From: an uncultured Fluviicola sp.
GTDB taxonomy: Bacteria; Bacteroidota; Bacteroidia; Flavobacteriales_D; Crocinitomicaceae
DNA: 64,000 nucleotides
Reading direction: 5' to 3'
NCBI RefSeq assembly: GCF_902168135.1
Contig: NZ_CABHOL010000044.1
Location: 23,190-87,189 of the forward strand
Shown: piece by piece, positions 30,629-39,569 of the stretch
How the letters are laid out: each line of letters starts with the position of its first letter
Numbering within the stretch: position 1 is the stretch's first letter
Program-made: the position numbers and the translations under genes
The notes under the pieces: model-generated
What the model saw: only the letters and a program-made list of their open reading frames with translations
The model's database searches: none
What the model was told of the DNA's origin: nothing

Positions 30629-33067
30629 ATGAAATTAAAAGCTACCCTATTTATTCTTTTGTTACTAAACATTTCCAAACTTCATGCTCAGAACAATGGA
30701 GTTATCCAGGGAGTTGCACGGGATAAAAATACCCAGGAATTACTGTTCGATGGTATTGTCAGAGTAATAGGAACCGATTTTGCAACCAAGACCGATGAAA
30801 ACGGTGCTTACCGGCTCGAAATTCCGACAGGGACTTACAACCTCACATTCAGTTATCCCACTTATGAAAGTATTACAAAGTACAATATCGTAGTAACTTC
30901 CGGAAATGCTCAAATTGTGAACTTCGAGACCTCGGAAACTGAAACAGAGATCGGAGAGGTTGTGATTACGAACCCCAATGCTACCAGGGCAGATGCCACC
31001 GACATGGTTACCCCGCTTTCTGTACAGCGTTTGACCACCGAAGAAATCAAAAGTAATCCCGGCGGAAACTACGATGTATCCAAAGTAGTACAAACACTTC
31101 CGGGAGTTGGTGGTGCAAGCGGCGGAGCTGCCAGAAATGACATTATCATCCGGGGAGGCGCCCCCAATGAAAACGTTTATTACCTGGACGGGATCGAAAT
31201 TCCGGTATTGAACCATTTTCAAACACAGGGAAGTTCCGGTGGTGCACAGGGAATCATAAACGTATCTTTTATCGAAGAGCTGAAACTATCATCCTCCGCA
31301 TTTGATGCCCGCTACGACAATGCACTGGCTTCTACCTTTGTGATCAAACAACGGCAGGGAAACAATCAAAAGTTCTCCGGGAACATCCGGGCAAGTTTAA
31401 CAGAATCAGCTGTAACACTGGAAGGTCCGCTGGGGAAAAAAGCAGATTTCCTTGCTGCGGGAAGATTCTCTTATTTAGATCTTCTTTTCACACTGATCGA
31501 TTTACCGATCCGGCCTCGTTACCAGGATTACCAATTAAAAGTCTCTACCAAGCTCAACGACAAAACTACCTTATCGTTTATCGGATTGGGGGCTATTGAT
31601 AAATTCAAATTCGGTGCTACCCGGGAAGCAAGTCCTGAAAATGAATACTTCCGCCGTTCCCTTCCATTCATCAGTCAATGGAACTACACAAGCGGATTGA
31701 CACTTAAGCGCCTGATTAAAAAAGGATACATCAATTTTGCACTCAGCCGGAACATGTTCAACAATCAACTGGACCAGTTCAAAGATGCACAATACGACAA
31801 CGAAGCCTTTCGCAACTTCGGATTGCAATCACAGGAAATTGAGAATAAACTGCGGATAGATTTAAATAAGTATGTCAACAAATGGAAATATTCCGTGGGA
31901 ATTTCAGCGCAGTACGTCAAATACAATACGGACATCTATTCCAAACTGAATGACGGAATAAAGGATTCTGCCGGAAACACCCTTACTCCCCCACTGGAAA
32001 TCCGTTTCAAAAGCGCCATTGAATTCTTTAAGTTCGGTGCATTCGGACAGCTTTCCCGCAACTTCTTCTCAGACAGATTACTGATCTCCGCCGGCGTGCG
32101 TTCGGACATCAACACTTTCACCACAGACGGGTTAAACCCACTTTCGACCCTTTCTCCCCGCCTTTCGGCAGCCTACAAGATCACCCCAAAATTTGAATTA
32201 ACAGGAAGTGCCGGTGTTTATTATAAAATTCCAACCTATACCGTTTTGGGATACCGGAACGACACCAACCAACTGGTCAATAAATCGCTCAATTACATCC
32301 GTTCCACACATTACGTGTTCGGCGGACAATTCCTGCCGAATGAAGCTTTGCGTATTACCCTTGAAGGTTTCTATAAACTTTATTCCAATTACCCGGTTTC
32401 TATCAGCAATGGCATTTCGCTGGCAAACCAGGGACAGGAATTCGGTGCTGTAGGCAATGAAGCAGTGCAAAGCTCCGGAAAGGGTGAAACTTACGGATTT
32501 GAAGTGTTTGTTCAGCAAAAACTGGTTAAAAAGCTGTTCTACTTTGTTAGTTACACCTACGTAAGAAGCAGATTCTCAGGAATTTACGGAATTTTGATTC
32601 CTTCAGCTTGGGACAACCAGCACCTGCTTTCGGGAACAATGGGCTACAAATTCCGAAAAAATTGGCAGATCGGAGCGAAATACCGGTTGGCAGGAGGTGT
32701 TCCCTACACTCCTTTCAATTTAACCGCATCTCAATTCGCCTACCCGACAACCGGAAACGGAGTTCTGGATTATACCAGCGTAAACAGTCAGCGCCTGAAA
32801 ACGTATAGCCAATTGGATTTGAGAATTGACAAAACCTGGAACTTCAAAGCAACAAGTCTTGCATTTTTCATTGATGTTCAAAACATACTAGCGACCAAAC
32901 AACAAGGCACACCTTATTATACATTCAAGCGAACAGAAGATAATACAGGGTTTGCAACTACAGACGGACAGCCTTTAAAAGCTGATGGTTCAAATGGAAT
33001 TCCATTACTTCTAAAAAACGAATCTGCAACTGTAACCCCAACACTGGGTATCATTTTCGAATTCTGA
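30629..33067 (+). CDS. TonB-dependent receptor with CarboxypepD_reg-like domain
   Basis: 812 residues with signal peptide (MKLKATLFILLLLNISKLHAQ). Residues about 25-105 form a carboxypeptidase-regulatory-like beta-sandwich (GVIQGVARDKNTQELLFDGIVRVIGTDFATKTDENGAYRLEIPTGTYNLTFSYPTYE). The plug domain follows (VQTLPGVGGASGGAARNDIIIRGGAPNENVYYLDGIEIPVLNHF), then the 22-strand barrel ending in LGIIFEF. It imports an unknown ligand across the outer membrane using TonB energy. There is no SusD partner, so glycan uptake is not indicated. It is controlled by the divergent MarR protein. Confidence 0.94.
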   Translation: MKLKATLFILLLLNISKLHAQNNGVIQGVARDKNTQELLFDGIVRVIGTDFATKTDENGAYRLEIPTGTYNLTFSYPTYESITKYNIVVTSGNAQIVNFETSETETEIGEVVITNPNATRADATDMVTPLSVQRLTTEEIKSNPGGNYDVSKVVQTLPGVGGASGGAARNDIIIRGGAPNENVYYLDGIEIPVLNHFQTQGSSGGAQGIINVSFIEELKLSSSAFDARYDNALASTFVIKQRQGNNQKFSGNIRASLTESAVTLEGPLGKKADFLAAGRFSYLDLLFTLIDLPIRPRYQDYQLKVSTKLNDKTTLSFIGLGAIDKFKFGATREASPENEYFRRSLPFISQWNYTSGLTLKRLIKKGYINFALSRNMFNNQLDQFKDAQYDNEAFRNFGLQSQEIENKLRIDLNKYVNKWKYSVGISAQYVKYNTDIYSKLNDGIKDSAGNTLTPPLEIRFKSAIEFFKFGAFGQLSRNFFSDRLLISAGVRSDINTFTTDGLNPLSTLSPRLSAAYKITPKFELTGSAGVYYKIPTYTVLGYRNDTNQLVNKSLNYIRSTHYVFGGQFLPNEALRITLEGFYKLYSNYPVSISNGISLANQGQEFGAVGNEAVQSSGKGETYGFEVFVQQKLVKKLFYFVSYTYVRSRFSGIYGILIPSAWDNQHLLSGTMGYKFRKNWQIGAKYRLAGGVPYTPFNLTASQFAYPTTGNGVLDYTSVNSQRLKTYSQLDLRIDKTWNFKATSLAFFIDVQNILATKQQGTPYYTFKRTEDNTGFATTDGQPLKADGSNGIPLLLKNESATVTPTLGIIFEF

Positions 33068-33073
33068 GAAATG

Positions 33074-33112
33074 AAAAACCGGTCTTCATGATTCCCGAAA
33101 CGGAGGCCGGTT
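33074..33112 (-). terminator. terminator of the transglycosylase gene
   Basis: On the minus strand the stem AACCGGCCTCC pairs with GAAGACCGGTT, closing a 14-nt loop, followed by TTTCAT. The stem overlaps the TAA stop at 33111. It can also stop the receptor transcript from the other side. Confidence 0.8.
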
Positions 33113-34070
33113 AATTCGTCTCGAATGCTTCAACACATGGATAAACGACGCAGGCCTTGCGGGAAATAATTTCGTTCAACTGGATATGAGCCGCCAAAGC
33201 CAACTGCGAATAATTTTGAGATGCATTCCCAAAACTTGCGGCACTGGTAACCCACATTTTCCGGATCAACTCTTCACCTGAACTTACAGGGCCAATTGCA
33301 TTCACAACTGCTTTTACATTCAAAGCTCCGGCGTGATAGACATGCATGGTCAATAAACGGAACCAGATTGACTGTTCATCAACAACAAGCCCAGCGCTTT
33401 CTGCAATGTTTTTCGCCGAAGGAATACAAATACGCTTCAACAATTGAGAAGCCGCATAGGCAGAGCGCATAAAATCCTTTCTTTCATCCACCGAGCGGTT
33501 TACGGTTAATCCCATCGAGCGCGCTACAGCAGGCATAAGCTGGAAAGGCCCGTATGCTCCAACAGATGATTTCTGCATTCTTCCCGGACTTTCAATCAAC
33601 AAGATGGATTGTGCATACCAGGGATCTACGCCAAACTGTTCAAAAGCAGAAACGCCCTTCGGCAAGCTTTCAAACACCAGGTCGAAACGGTAAAAATCAT
33701 TCTTTCCGGTCGTAACATTGATGCGCTCATCTGCATTCAGACTGTATAAAGTTCGGATACTATCCTTAAAAATCGTCTTTTGTGCTTCAGTCTGGGCGTG
33801 CCAGTCTTTATTCGACATTTTTGCAATGATCTGCCGGGTAGAACCAACATTGATCAAAACAGAATCCGGTGAAAGGATCATGATCTGCTGCCAAAATTTC
33901 GGATGAGCCAGCTGGTCCCACTGCGCTGCCTGAATCCCTGCCGCTCCCATAATAATATGCTCGGAAGCACCTTCCGTAACGGCGATCATTTCTTTTTCCC
34001 AGGAAGAATTTTGGGAGGAAGCAATAAATGGAATACACGCAAGTATTGCAAGGAGAGTTTTGCGTTTCAT
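33111..34070 (-). CDS. secreted lytic transglycosylase (SLT domain)
   Basis: 319 residues from the ATG at 34070 (MKRKTLLAILACIPFIASSQ signal peptide); the open frame reaches 34124. The catalytic SLT region lies in the middle: AQSILLIESPGRMQKSSVGAYGPFQLMPAVARSMGLTVN, with the probable catalytic Glu near residue 158 (family motif ES..) and the GAYGPFQLMP motif, then MHVYHAG, equivalent to the family A-Y-N-A-G. The spacing of the Glu before the G-x-x-G-x-x-Q is normal. It would cleave peptidoglycan glycan strands in the periplasm. Confidence 0.86.
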   Translation of the reverse strand: MKRKTLLAILACIPFIASSQNSSWEKEMIAVTEGASEHIIMGAAGIQAAQWDQLAHPKFWQQIMILSPDSVLINVGSTRQIIAKMSNKDWHAQTEAQKTIFKDSIRTLYSLNADERINVTTGKNDFYRFDLVFESLPKGVSAFEQFGVDPWYAQSILLIESPGRMQKSSVGAYGPFQLMPAVARSMGLTVNRSVDERKDFMRSAYAASQLLKRICIPSAKNIAESAGLVVDEQSIWFRLLTMHVYHAGALNVKAVVNAIGPVSSGEELIRKMWVTSAASFGNASQNYSQLALAAHIQLNEIISRKACVVYPCVEAFETN

Positions 34071-34291
34071 TGTTGTTGTGGGTTTTGGGTGATGCAAATT
34101 AGGAAAATGAAGTGAAAAACACAATACGTCTGTGAAATTTTAACTTCTGTAGCTTCGCTTCTTATAAAACCTACTCCACTTTTCTTGCCGCTAAGGACGC
34201 GAAGTCGCAAAGGTGTTTCCCTCGTATTACATTTTTCAGACTATAATTCATCTTCAAAAGCTTCGCTTTTTATTCCTTGGGGTTAAAAGTC

Positions 34292-35398
34292 TCAGAAGCG
34301 TCTCAATCCTTCTCCGTTTACATATCCCTTCAAAATGATTTCGAGTTCATCCATAGAAACCGGGAACCAGGGCTCTTTAGCAATCTTTCGAACTGTTAAC
34401 CGCTCTTTTACTGAAAGTGTGCCGTCAACGATCAATCCGAAAATAAGCAAACGCGCCATCACCCTGTTTTCTTCCGGATTAGAGCCAAATAACTCCTGTA
34501 TTTTGACTTCCTGATCGTATTTCATGGAAAGATCCGGGAAAATGAACAGCATTTCCTTCATAAAAGAGTACAACGCAAAATTATACTGGCGTTTCTGCTG
34601 GGCTACAAAATGGAACAACTTATTTAAACGGGGTTTCACCGATTGTAGTTCTTCCTCCGAAAAATCCTGCATAAAATCCCTGGTAGCCACAGTTGCAACA
34701 ATTCGCATTTGCGCTTCCTTCATCACCTGGCGACTGCTCCATGCATTCCAGAAAGCGAAGATCGGAACTCCTACAAGGTCTGTAACTATACGCAGGGCAT
34801 ATCTTCCAAGAAAGCGCCGCACCAGGAATTTCATCAATACGTTTGAAAGAGTTGCTTTAAGCTTCGTTCCGATCAAAAGAGCGTAGTAAGAAAATTTGGT
34901 TAACCCCACATACGGATCTATTTCCAGCAGCTGCATGTGCTTGGCTGGCATCTCTAATCCTGCTTCTGTCAGTAATGCGACCTGCTCCTTGTAGTCCTCC
35001 CGGGAGCTCGACGGATATCTGTAAATTTCACAAATACGTCTTACCGCATAAATATTCAGCATATTCAACAGCCAGATTTCCGGAAAGATCATAACGACCG
35101 CATAAATCGTGTAATAAAGCTCAAAATCGAACTGATAACCAAAAACATCAAAATGCTGTGCATCCAGCAAATTGGTAAAATGGAAAGGAAAAATAACGAT
35201 CATCACAGCACATGCACCGATGACACCGGCAACCAGGTAAATTTTCAGCTGCAGTTTTTTCAACTGCTTTTTTTGATCTGTATCTAAGGTGCAACCGTGT
35301 CTCTCCTCGTTTCGAATAGATGAAGTTTTTTTACTCAAATACGTATTTCCAAGCCGGAATGCAATGCTCTTATTTCGTTTCTTTTGAATTTCTTCCAT
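34292..35398 (-). CDS. conserved membrane protein of unknown function
   Basis: 368 residues. A charged N terminus (about 50 residues, with ERHGCTLDTDQKKQLKKLQLK) precedes two strong membrane helices (near 53-75 and 90-115). An amphipathic re-entrant region lies near 170-225 (KATLSNVLMKFLVRRFLGRYALRIVTDLVGVPIFAFWNAWSSRQVMKEA). A soluble helical C-terminal domain ends with LIVDGTLSVKERLTVRKIAKEPWFPVS. It resembles a widespread uncharacterised membrane family in Bacteroidota and spirochaetes (I recall an LBF_2804-type name, not verified). The C-terminal part looks like a TerB/helical sensory module. Function unknown. Confidence 0.75.
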   Translation of the reverse strand: MEEIQKKRNKSIAFRLGNTYLSKKTSSIRNEERHGCTLDTDQKKQLKKLQLKIYLVAGVIGACAVMIVIFPFHFTNLLDAQHFDVFGYQFDFELYYTIYAVVMIFPEIWLLNMLNIYAVRRICEIYRYPSSSREDYKEQVALLTEAGLEMPAKHMQLLEIDPYVGLTKFSYYALLIGTKLKATLSNVLMKFLVRRFLGRYALRIVTDLVGVPIFAFWNAWSSRQVMKEAQMRIVATVATRDFMQDFSEEELQSVKPRLNKLFHFVAQQKRQYNFALYSFMKEMLFIFPDLSMKYDQEVKIQELFGSNPEENRVMARLLIFGLIVDGTLSVKERLTVRKIAKEPWFPVSMDELEIILKGYVNGEGLRRF

Positions 35399-35440
35399 AA
35401 GTATTGGCTAAAATTACAAAATAAGTGTTCCATTGTTGCG

Positions 35441-35448
35441 TAACTTTG
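35441..35448 (+). promoter_or_regulatory. -7 promoter box of yidD
   Basis: TAACTTTG, an exact match to TAnnTTTG, 14 bp before the yidD ATG, implying a leader of only about 7 nt. Confidence 0.55.
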
Positions 35449-35461
35449 CATCGAAGAACTC

Positions 35462-35731
35462 ATGAAATATATCAGACGATTTTTTGTTGCAATCCTGATT
35501 GTCCCGGTAAAAATATACCAGTGGATCATTAGTCCTATTCTTCCGAATGCATGCCGGTACGATCCGACCTGTTCTGCTTATATGATCGAGGCGCTGAAGG
35601 TCCACGGGCCTATCAAAGGCTTGTGGCTCGGAACCCGAAGAATCAGCCGCTGCCATCCCTGGGGTGGATTTGGTTATGATCCCGTTCCTGAGAAAAGCTG
35701 CAAGTGTGATAAAGAAAAAGGGAAGCATTAA
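35462..35731 (+). CDS. yidD: membrane protein insertion efficiency factor YidD
   Basis: 89 residues with the full YidD signature: an amphipathic N-terminal helix ([27 protein letters not shown]), then [49 protein letters not shown]. The three conserved cysteines are present; three more (CKCD region) lie in the C-terminal tail. YidD assists the YidC insertase at the inner membrane. In many bacteria yidD is near rnpA and yidC, but here it is alone, which is usual for Bacteroidota. Its start is supported by the -7 box 14 bp upstream. Confidence 0.97.
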   Translation: MKYIRRFFVAILIVPVKIYQWIISPILPNACRYDPTCSAYMIEALKVHGPIKGLWLGTRRISRCHPWGGFGYDPVPEKSCKCDKEKGKH

Positions 35732-35764
35732 CGCCTCCCAATGATTATTCTGTTTCTGAACGAT

Positions 35765-36976
35765 TTATTCTTTGATCACCTTTTTCATCAAATTGAATTT
35801 GTCATTCGAAACCCTTATGAAGTAAACTCCGCTTATCAGGCCGGAAATATCAAGTGTCGAAGATTTTCCTTGTTTTAAAACCACTTCGCCATTCAGATTC
35901 AACACCTCAACCAAAGTATTGTCAGTTAACATTTTTTCCTCCAAAGCAAGATTAAAATATCCGTTACCAGGATTCGGGAATACTTCAAAATTGAACTCAG
36001 ATGTTAGTTCATCTGTTTCTAAAATAATGCTGTCAATTTTAAGGATTGTTCCGTTCAATCCGCATGTATATCCTGCATTCGGACTTGGGAAAGAAGCTCC
36101 CACCTGTCTGTATGAAGAGGTCGGCACAACATTCCAGGTATTACCACCATCCATGGTCTTCATAATGGTGCTCGTATTCGAAACAATGCTTCCTCCTGAA
36201 AGAAAACCGGTTGTACTGGTCAGAAAACTTACCGACCCTATATAATTGTTATTCAGGAATTCCAGCATCCATGTATCTCCTGCATCCGTTGTTCTTAAGA
36301 TCACACCTTGATTTGTTTGAGCATTTCCTCCCACAACAAATCCATTGTTATCATCCGTGAAACACATACCAACTAACTGGTAATTTCCCGGAAGGATGTC
36401 TATTCCGGTATTCAGCTGCGTCCAGGAACTTCCCGCATTGATTGTTTTATAAATCCTTCCATGTTCCCCGCCAACATATCCGGTGTTTGCATCGGTAAAA
36501 TAAATCGATTTCAGGTTTGAAGTATTATCAACGGTCAGCGTACTCCAGGTAAGCCCTGAATCCACCGACTTAAACACATCCCCACCATTCCCCGTTGCAT
36601 ATAGTGTTGAATAATTAAAATCAACACAAACCAAATGCTGTGTTGTTCCGGAAGAAACAGGAGTCCAGGTACCACCTCCATCAGAAGTTCTCAATATCAA
36701 TCCATTGTACCCTATAGCAACAGCAACCTGGGCGTCAATCATCACCACATCTCTCAATGTTGTAGTTGTTCCTGAATTCTGAGAACTCCAATTCGTTCCT
36801 CCATCAATGGTTTTCACAATTTCTCCGTTATAAGAAACAGCCATTCCAACATTATCATTGGCAAAATTAATTGAAGCAATTGTACTGCTTAACCCACTAT
36901 TTTGAGGAATAAAGGATTGAGCGGTAAGCGTCCATGTCAGGAAAAATCCCGATAAAAAAAGTACTGTTTTTTTCAT
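35765..36976 (-). CDS. T9SS-secreted YCF48-type beta-propeller protein
   Basis: 403 residues from the ATG at 36976 (MKKTVLFLSGFFLTWTLTAQ signal peptide). About seven blades carry the recurring pattern KTIDGGTNWSSQNSGTTTTLRDVVMIDAQVAVAIGYNGLILRTSDGGGTWTPV, characteristic of YCF48/HCF136-like or BNR/sortilin propellers. The C-terminal 80 residues are a T9SS type A sorting domain (VFPNPGNGYFNLAL...GVYFIRVSNDKFNLMKKVIKE). It should be exported to the surface. The ligand or partner is unknown. Confidence 0.9.
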   Translation of the reverse strand: MKKTVLFLSGFFLTWTLTAQSFIPQNSGLSSTIASINFANDNVGMAVSYNGEIVKTIDGGTNWSSQNSGTTTTLRDVVMIDAQVAVAIGYNGLILRTSDGGGTWTPVSSGTTQHLVCVDFNYSTLYATGNGGDVFKSVDSGLTWSTLTVDNTSNLKSIYFTDANTGYVGGEHGRIYKTINAGSSWTQLNTGIDILPGNYQLVGMCFTDDNNGFVVGGNAQTNQGVILRTTDAGDTWMLEFLNNNYIGSVSFLTSTTGFLSGGSIVSNTSTIMKTMDGGNTWNVVPTSSYRQVGASFPSPNAGYTCGLNGTILKIDSIILETDELTSEFNFEVFPNPGNGYFNLALEEKMLTDNTLVEVLNLNGEVVLKQGKSSTLDISGLISGVYFIRVSNDKFNLMKKVIKE

Positions 36977-37232
36977 GTGTCTGATTAAGTAATTAAAATT
37001 CACCCGTAACAAACCTGTTCCGGTCAGCTCAAAAGTAAATCACTAAAATCTGTTATCAAACGAATGGTCACATTACCCATTATTTGGTCATTTTCAGAAT
37101 GATAAACCAATCCTTTCGAAAAGGATTCATTTCATTCAAACCCAAACAACAAGTCATCTAATCAGCAACAACTTAATCCAGGATTCTAAAAAAATCACAA
37201 AATTATTTCGCCAATTCATTTATTTTAATTTA

Positions 37233-37247
37233 CTTTGAATTTCAAAG
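37233..37247. promoter_or_regulatory. palindromic operator, copy 1, at the 37255 operon
   Basis: The palindrome CTTTGAATTTCAAAG (7-bp arms around a central T) overlaps a -7-like box TTACTTTG and ends 7 bp before the ATG at 37255. The 24-bp segment 37232-37255 is identical to 38181-38204 upstream of creD, marking a shared operator, most likely for the winged-helix regulator encoded at 37863. Confidence 0.75.
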
Positions 37248-37254
37248 TTCTTTT

Positions 37255-37863
37255 ATGGAAAATGAAAAGTATTTAGCACAGCTTCAGGAAATCCAGTCCA
37301 TGATGCAGAAATCCTCGAAGTTTTTGTCCTTGTCGGGAATCTCCGGAATCCTGGCCGGTACCTATGCTTTAATCGGAGCCGGAATCGTTTATTCCATGAG
37401 AGAAAGGCTTACTTCCTCTATTCGCTTCGACTCTGCTGAATTCCTTACCATTGTCATCACAGCCATACTTGTGATGGTGCTTTCACTGGCTACAGGAATC
37501 ATTTTTTCCATTCGTAAAGCACGAAAGAAACAGGAAGTTGTTTGGAACCAGGTATCCAGGTTGTTCATTATGAACTTTATGGTCCCGTTGATTACCGGAG
37601 GATTATTCGCTATTATTTTGATTTCCAAAGGAGCCATCGGGTTAGTATCGCCGGTTACCCTGTTATTTTACGGACTTTCACTGGTAAGTGCCAGCAGGTA
37701 TTCTTACGAAACTTTGAGAAATTTGGGATTCATCTTTATCATTCTCGGATTACTAAACAGCCTTTATATTGGTTATGGTTTGTACTTTTGGATGTTCGGT
37801 TTCGGAGTCTGTCACATTTTTTACGGTGCATACATGTACCTGAAATACGATTATAAGAAGTAA
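37255..37863 (+). CDS. six-helix membrane protein cotranscribed with a regulator
   Basis: 202 residues. A short helical cytosolic N terminus (MENEKYLAQLQEIQSMMQKSSKF) is followed by about six membrane segments (near 24-46, 60-82, 100-120, 125-142, 152-172, 176-194). I see no enzymatic motif and no named family with certainty. The stop (TAA at 37861-37863) overlaps the ATG of the winged-helix regulator by one base, so both are made from one mRNA. Its promoter shares an operator with creD, which suggests a role in the same envelope response. Confidence 0.8.
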   Translation: MENEKYLAQLQEIQSMMQKSSKFLSLSGISGILAGTYALIGAGIVYSMRERLTSSIRFDSAEFLTIVITAILVMVLSLATGIIFSIRKARKKQEVVWNQVSRLFIMNFMVPLITGGLFAIILISKGAIGLVSPVTLLFYGLSLVSASRYSYETLRNLGFIFIILGLLNSLYIGYGLYFWMFGFGVCHIFYGAYMYLKYDYKK

Positions 37864-38162
37864 TGACAAGTATCATATCAGATATCAACAAAACGTTTGA
37901 CCATCGGATCAGGCTGGGAATCATGTCCGTTCTGATGGTAAACGACTCCGTGGACTTTAACCGGCTGAAAGAACTGCTGGAAGTTACCGACGGAAACCTG
38001 GCTTCACACATAAAAGCACTGGAAACTTCAGAATACATTACGATCAGAAAGCAATTTATCGGAAAAAAACCCAATACGACTTATGAAGCAACTTTACTTG
38101 GAAAACAAACATTTGCCAAGCATTTGGCCGCGCTTGAGCAATTAATCAAAACCAGCAAATAG
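37863..38162 (+). CDS. winged-helix transcriptional regulator (HTH_34 type)
   Basis: 99 residues: TFDHRIRLGIMSVLMVNDSVDFNRLKELLEVTDGNLASHIKALETSEYITIRKQFIGKKPNTTYEATLLGKQTFAKHLAALEQLI. This is the small ArsR/MarR-like winged helix of the HTH_34 group, with the recognition helix in TDGNLASHIKALE and the wing in KQFIGKKPNTTYEATLLG. It has no ligand-binding domain beyond the dimerisation helix. Its operon promoter and the creD promoter carry the same palindrome, so autoregulation together with control of creD is the simplest model. Confidence 0.93.
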   Translation: MTSIISDINKTFDHRIRLGIMSVLMVNDSVDFNRLKELLEVTDGNLASHIKALETSEYITIRKQFIGKKPNTTYEATLLGKQTFAKHLAALEQLIKTSK

Positions 38163-38178
38163 CTATTTTTTTATCTTT

Positions 38179-38204
38179 TAACTTTGAATTTCAAAGTTCT
38201 TTTA
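38179..38204 (+). promoter_or_regulatory. creD promoter with palindromic operator, copy 2
   Basis: The -7 box TAACTTTG (38179-38186) overlaps the palindrome CTTTGAATTTCAAAG (38182-38196). The 24 bp from 38181 to 38204 are identical to the site before 37255. Binding there would occlude the promoter. The creD ATG follows 14 bp after the repeat. Confidence 0.78.
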
Positions 38205-38217
38205 AATCAATCAAAAA

Positions 38218-39504
38218 ATGGAAAATCAATCAGAAACAAACAAACCGGAACCCAATGGTTTCATGAAATTTTTAAATGCTCCTTTCGGTCGTTTTCTTTT
38301 AATCGGTACGATCACTATTCTTCTCCTGGCCCCATTGGCAAGGGTGATATTCCTGATAGAAGAACGCAAAGACCGGGCTGAAGCCATTAAGGAAGAAATA
38401 CGTTCCGAATGGGGGAGTGATTTTCTTTACCAGGGATTGGTGCTGCGTATTCCTCTAAAAACCTACAAAGCCGGAAAGAGATATCATTTCTTTTTTCCTG
38501 AATCGGAAAAAACCACGCTCAACGTAAACGCAAGCTCTAAAAAACGAGGCATTTACCACGTCCCTGTCTTTCAATCAACTAATTATACTACTGCTGAGTT
38601 CATTCCCAATCTCAACGATCCCACCCTGGATTTATCAAAAGCGCAAATAGGACTTTTAGCGCTTTCCGAAACGCGGATTTCAAACATGGGAAAGATCGAA
38701 GTGAACGGCAAAGGATTCGAAATCGAACAGGAATCGATTGCAGAAGCCAGCCCCGACAAATTATTCTATGCAACAGCTCCATTCACTATTGACAAATCAA
38801 CCACCCAAATCTCAGTCAATACCGGTTACACCATCAACGGATCAGGCAAAATTATCCTGAAAGGTTTTGCCAAAAAAAGCACCTATCACATGAACTCAAA
38901 CTGGGAAAATCCTTCTTTTTCCGGGACCTCACTTCCGAATCCGGATTCGTTTGAACTCAAAAAAGGATTCAAAAGCTCCTGGAGTGTGATGAATATTGCC
39001 CAAAACACAAAAATCGGTATCGACCATTCCAAACCTTATGGAAAACTGTCAGAAGCTTCTGTAGACTTCCTGGAGGCAATTGATCAATACCAGCTCAATG
39101 AACGAACGGTTAAATATGCCATTCTTGTGATCCTGCTGACATTTACGGTATTCTACCTCATCGAATTAATCGGAAAAATGAGTATTCACCCAATCCATTA
39201 CCTGATGGTCGGCCTTTCTCTCATTCTTTTCTATGTAATCCTGCTCTCCTTTTCCGAACAGTTCGGATTTGCACGTTCATACTTAGCGGCAGGCATCGGG
39301 ATTCTATCACTCTTAAGCTGGTATGCTTATTCCGTGCTTCGATCTCTGAAATTTGCACTCACCATTCTTACAGCCATTTCAATCCTCTACGGTTTCTTGT
39401 ATGTCCTCGTAAACCTTGAAACCTACGCTTTAATTGTAGGAAGCATGGGCTTGTTTGTGGTCCTGGCTGCAATCATGAGCTTCACCAAACGATTGAAAGT
39501 TTGA
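38218..39504 (+). CDS. creD: CreD family inner-membrane protein
   Basis: 428 residues, like E. coli CreD (about 450). A first membrane helix (FGRFLLIGTITILLLAPLARVIFLIEER) is followed by a large periplasmic domain (residues about 60-285). The C-terminal part has several helices starting NERTVKYAILVILLTFTVFYLIELIGKMSIHPIHYLMVGLSLILFYVILLSFSEQFGF, the strongest CreD signature. CreD is induced by the CreBC system in enterobacteria and affects envelope integrity and colicin or beta-lactam responses; its biochemical role is unknown. Here no CreBC is adjacent; a winged-helix regulator with a shared operator takes that place. Confidence 0.9.
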   Translation: MENQSETNKPEPNGFMKFLNAPFGRFLLIGTITILLLAPLARVIFLIEERKDRAEAIKEEIRSEWGSDFLYQGLVLRIPLKTYKAGKRYHFFFPESEKTTLNVNASSKKRGIYHVPVFQSTNYTTAEFIPNLNDPTLDLSKAQIGLLALSETRISNMGKIEVNGKGFEIEQESIAEASPDKLFYATAPFTIDKSTTQISVNTGYTINGSGKIILKGFAKKSTYHMNSNWENPSFSGTSLPNPDSFELKKGFKSSWSVMNIAQNTKIGIDHSKPYGKLSEASVDFLEAIDQYQLNERTVKYAILVILLTFTVFYLIELIGKMSIHPIHYLMVGLSLILFYVILLSFSEQFGFARSYLAAGIGILSLLSWYAYSVLRSLKFALTILTAISILYGFLYVLVNLETYALIVGSMGLFVVLAAIMSFTKRLKV

Positions 39505-39517
39505 GTTACATCCAAAC

Positions 39518-39556
39518 AAAATTCCCGGTCTCGTTTATACAAGTACCGGGGATTTT
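39518..39556. terminator. bidirectional terminator between creD and the 39570 gene
   Basis: Stem AAAATTCCCGGT (39518-39529) with ACCGGGGATTTT (39545-39556), one G-T wobble. It serves two convergent genes. Confidence 0.88.
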
Positions 39557-39569
39557 AAAATTCAAAATT

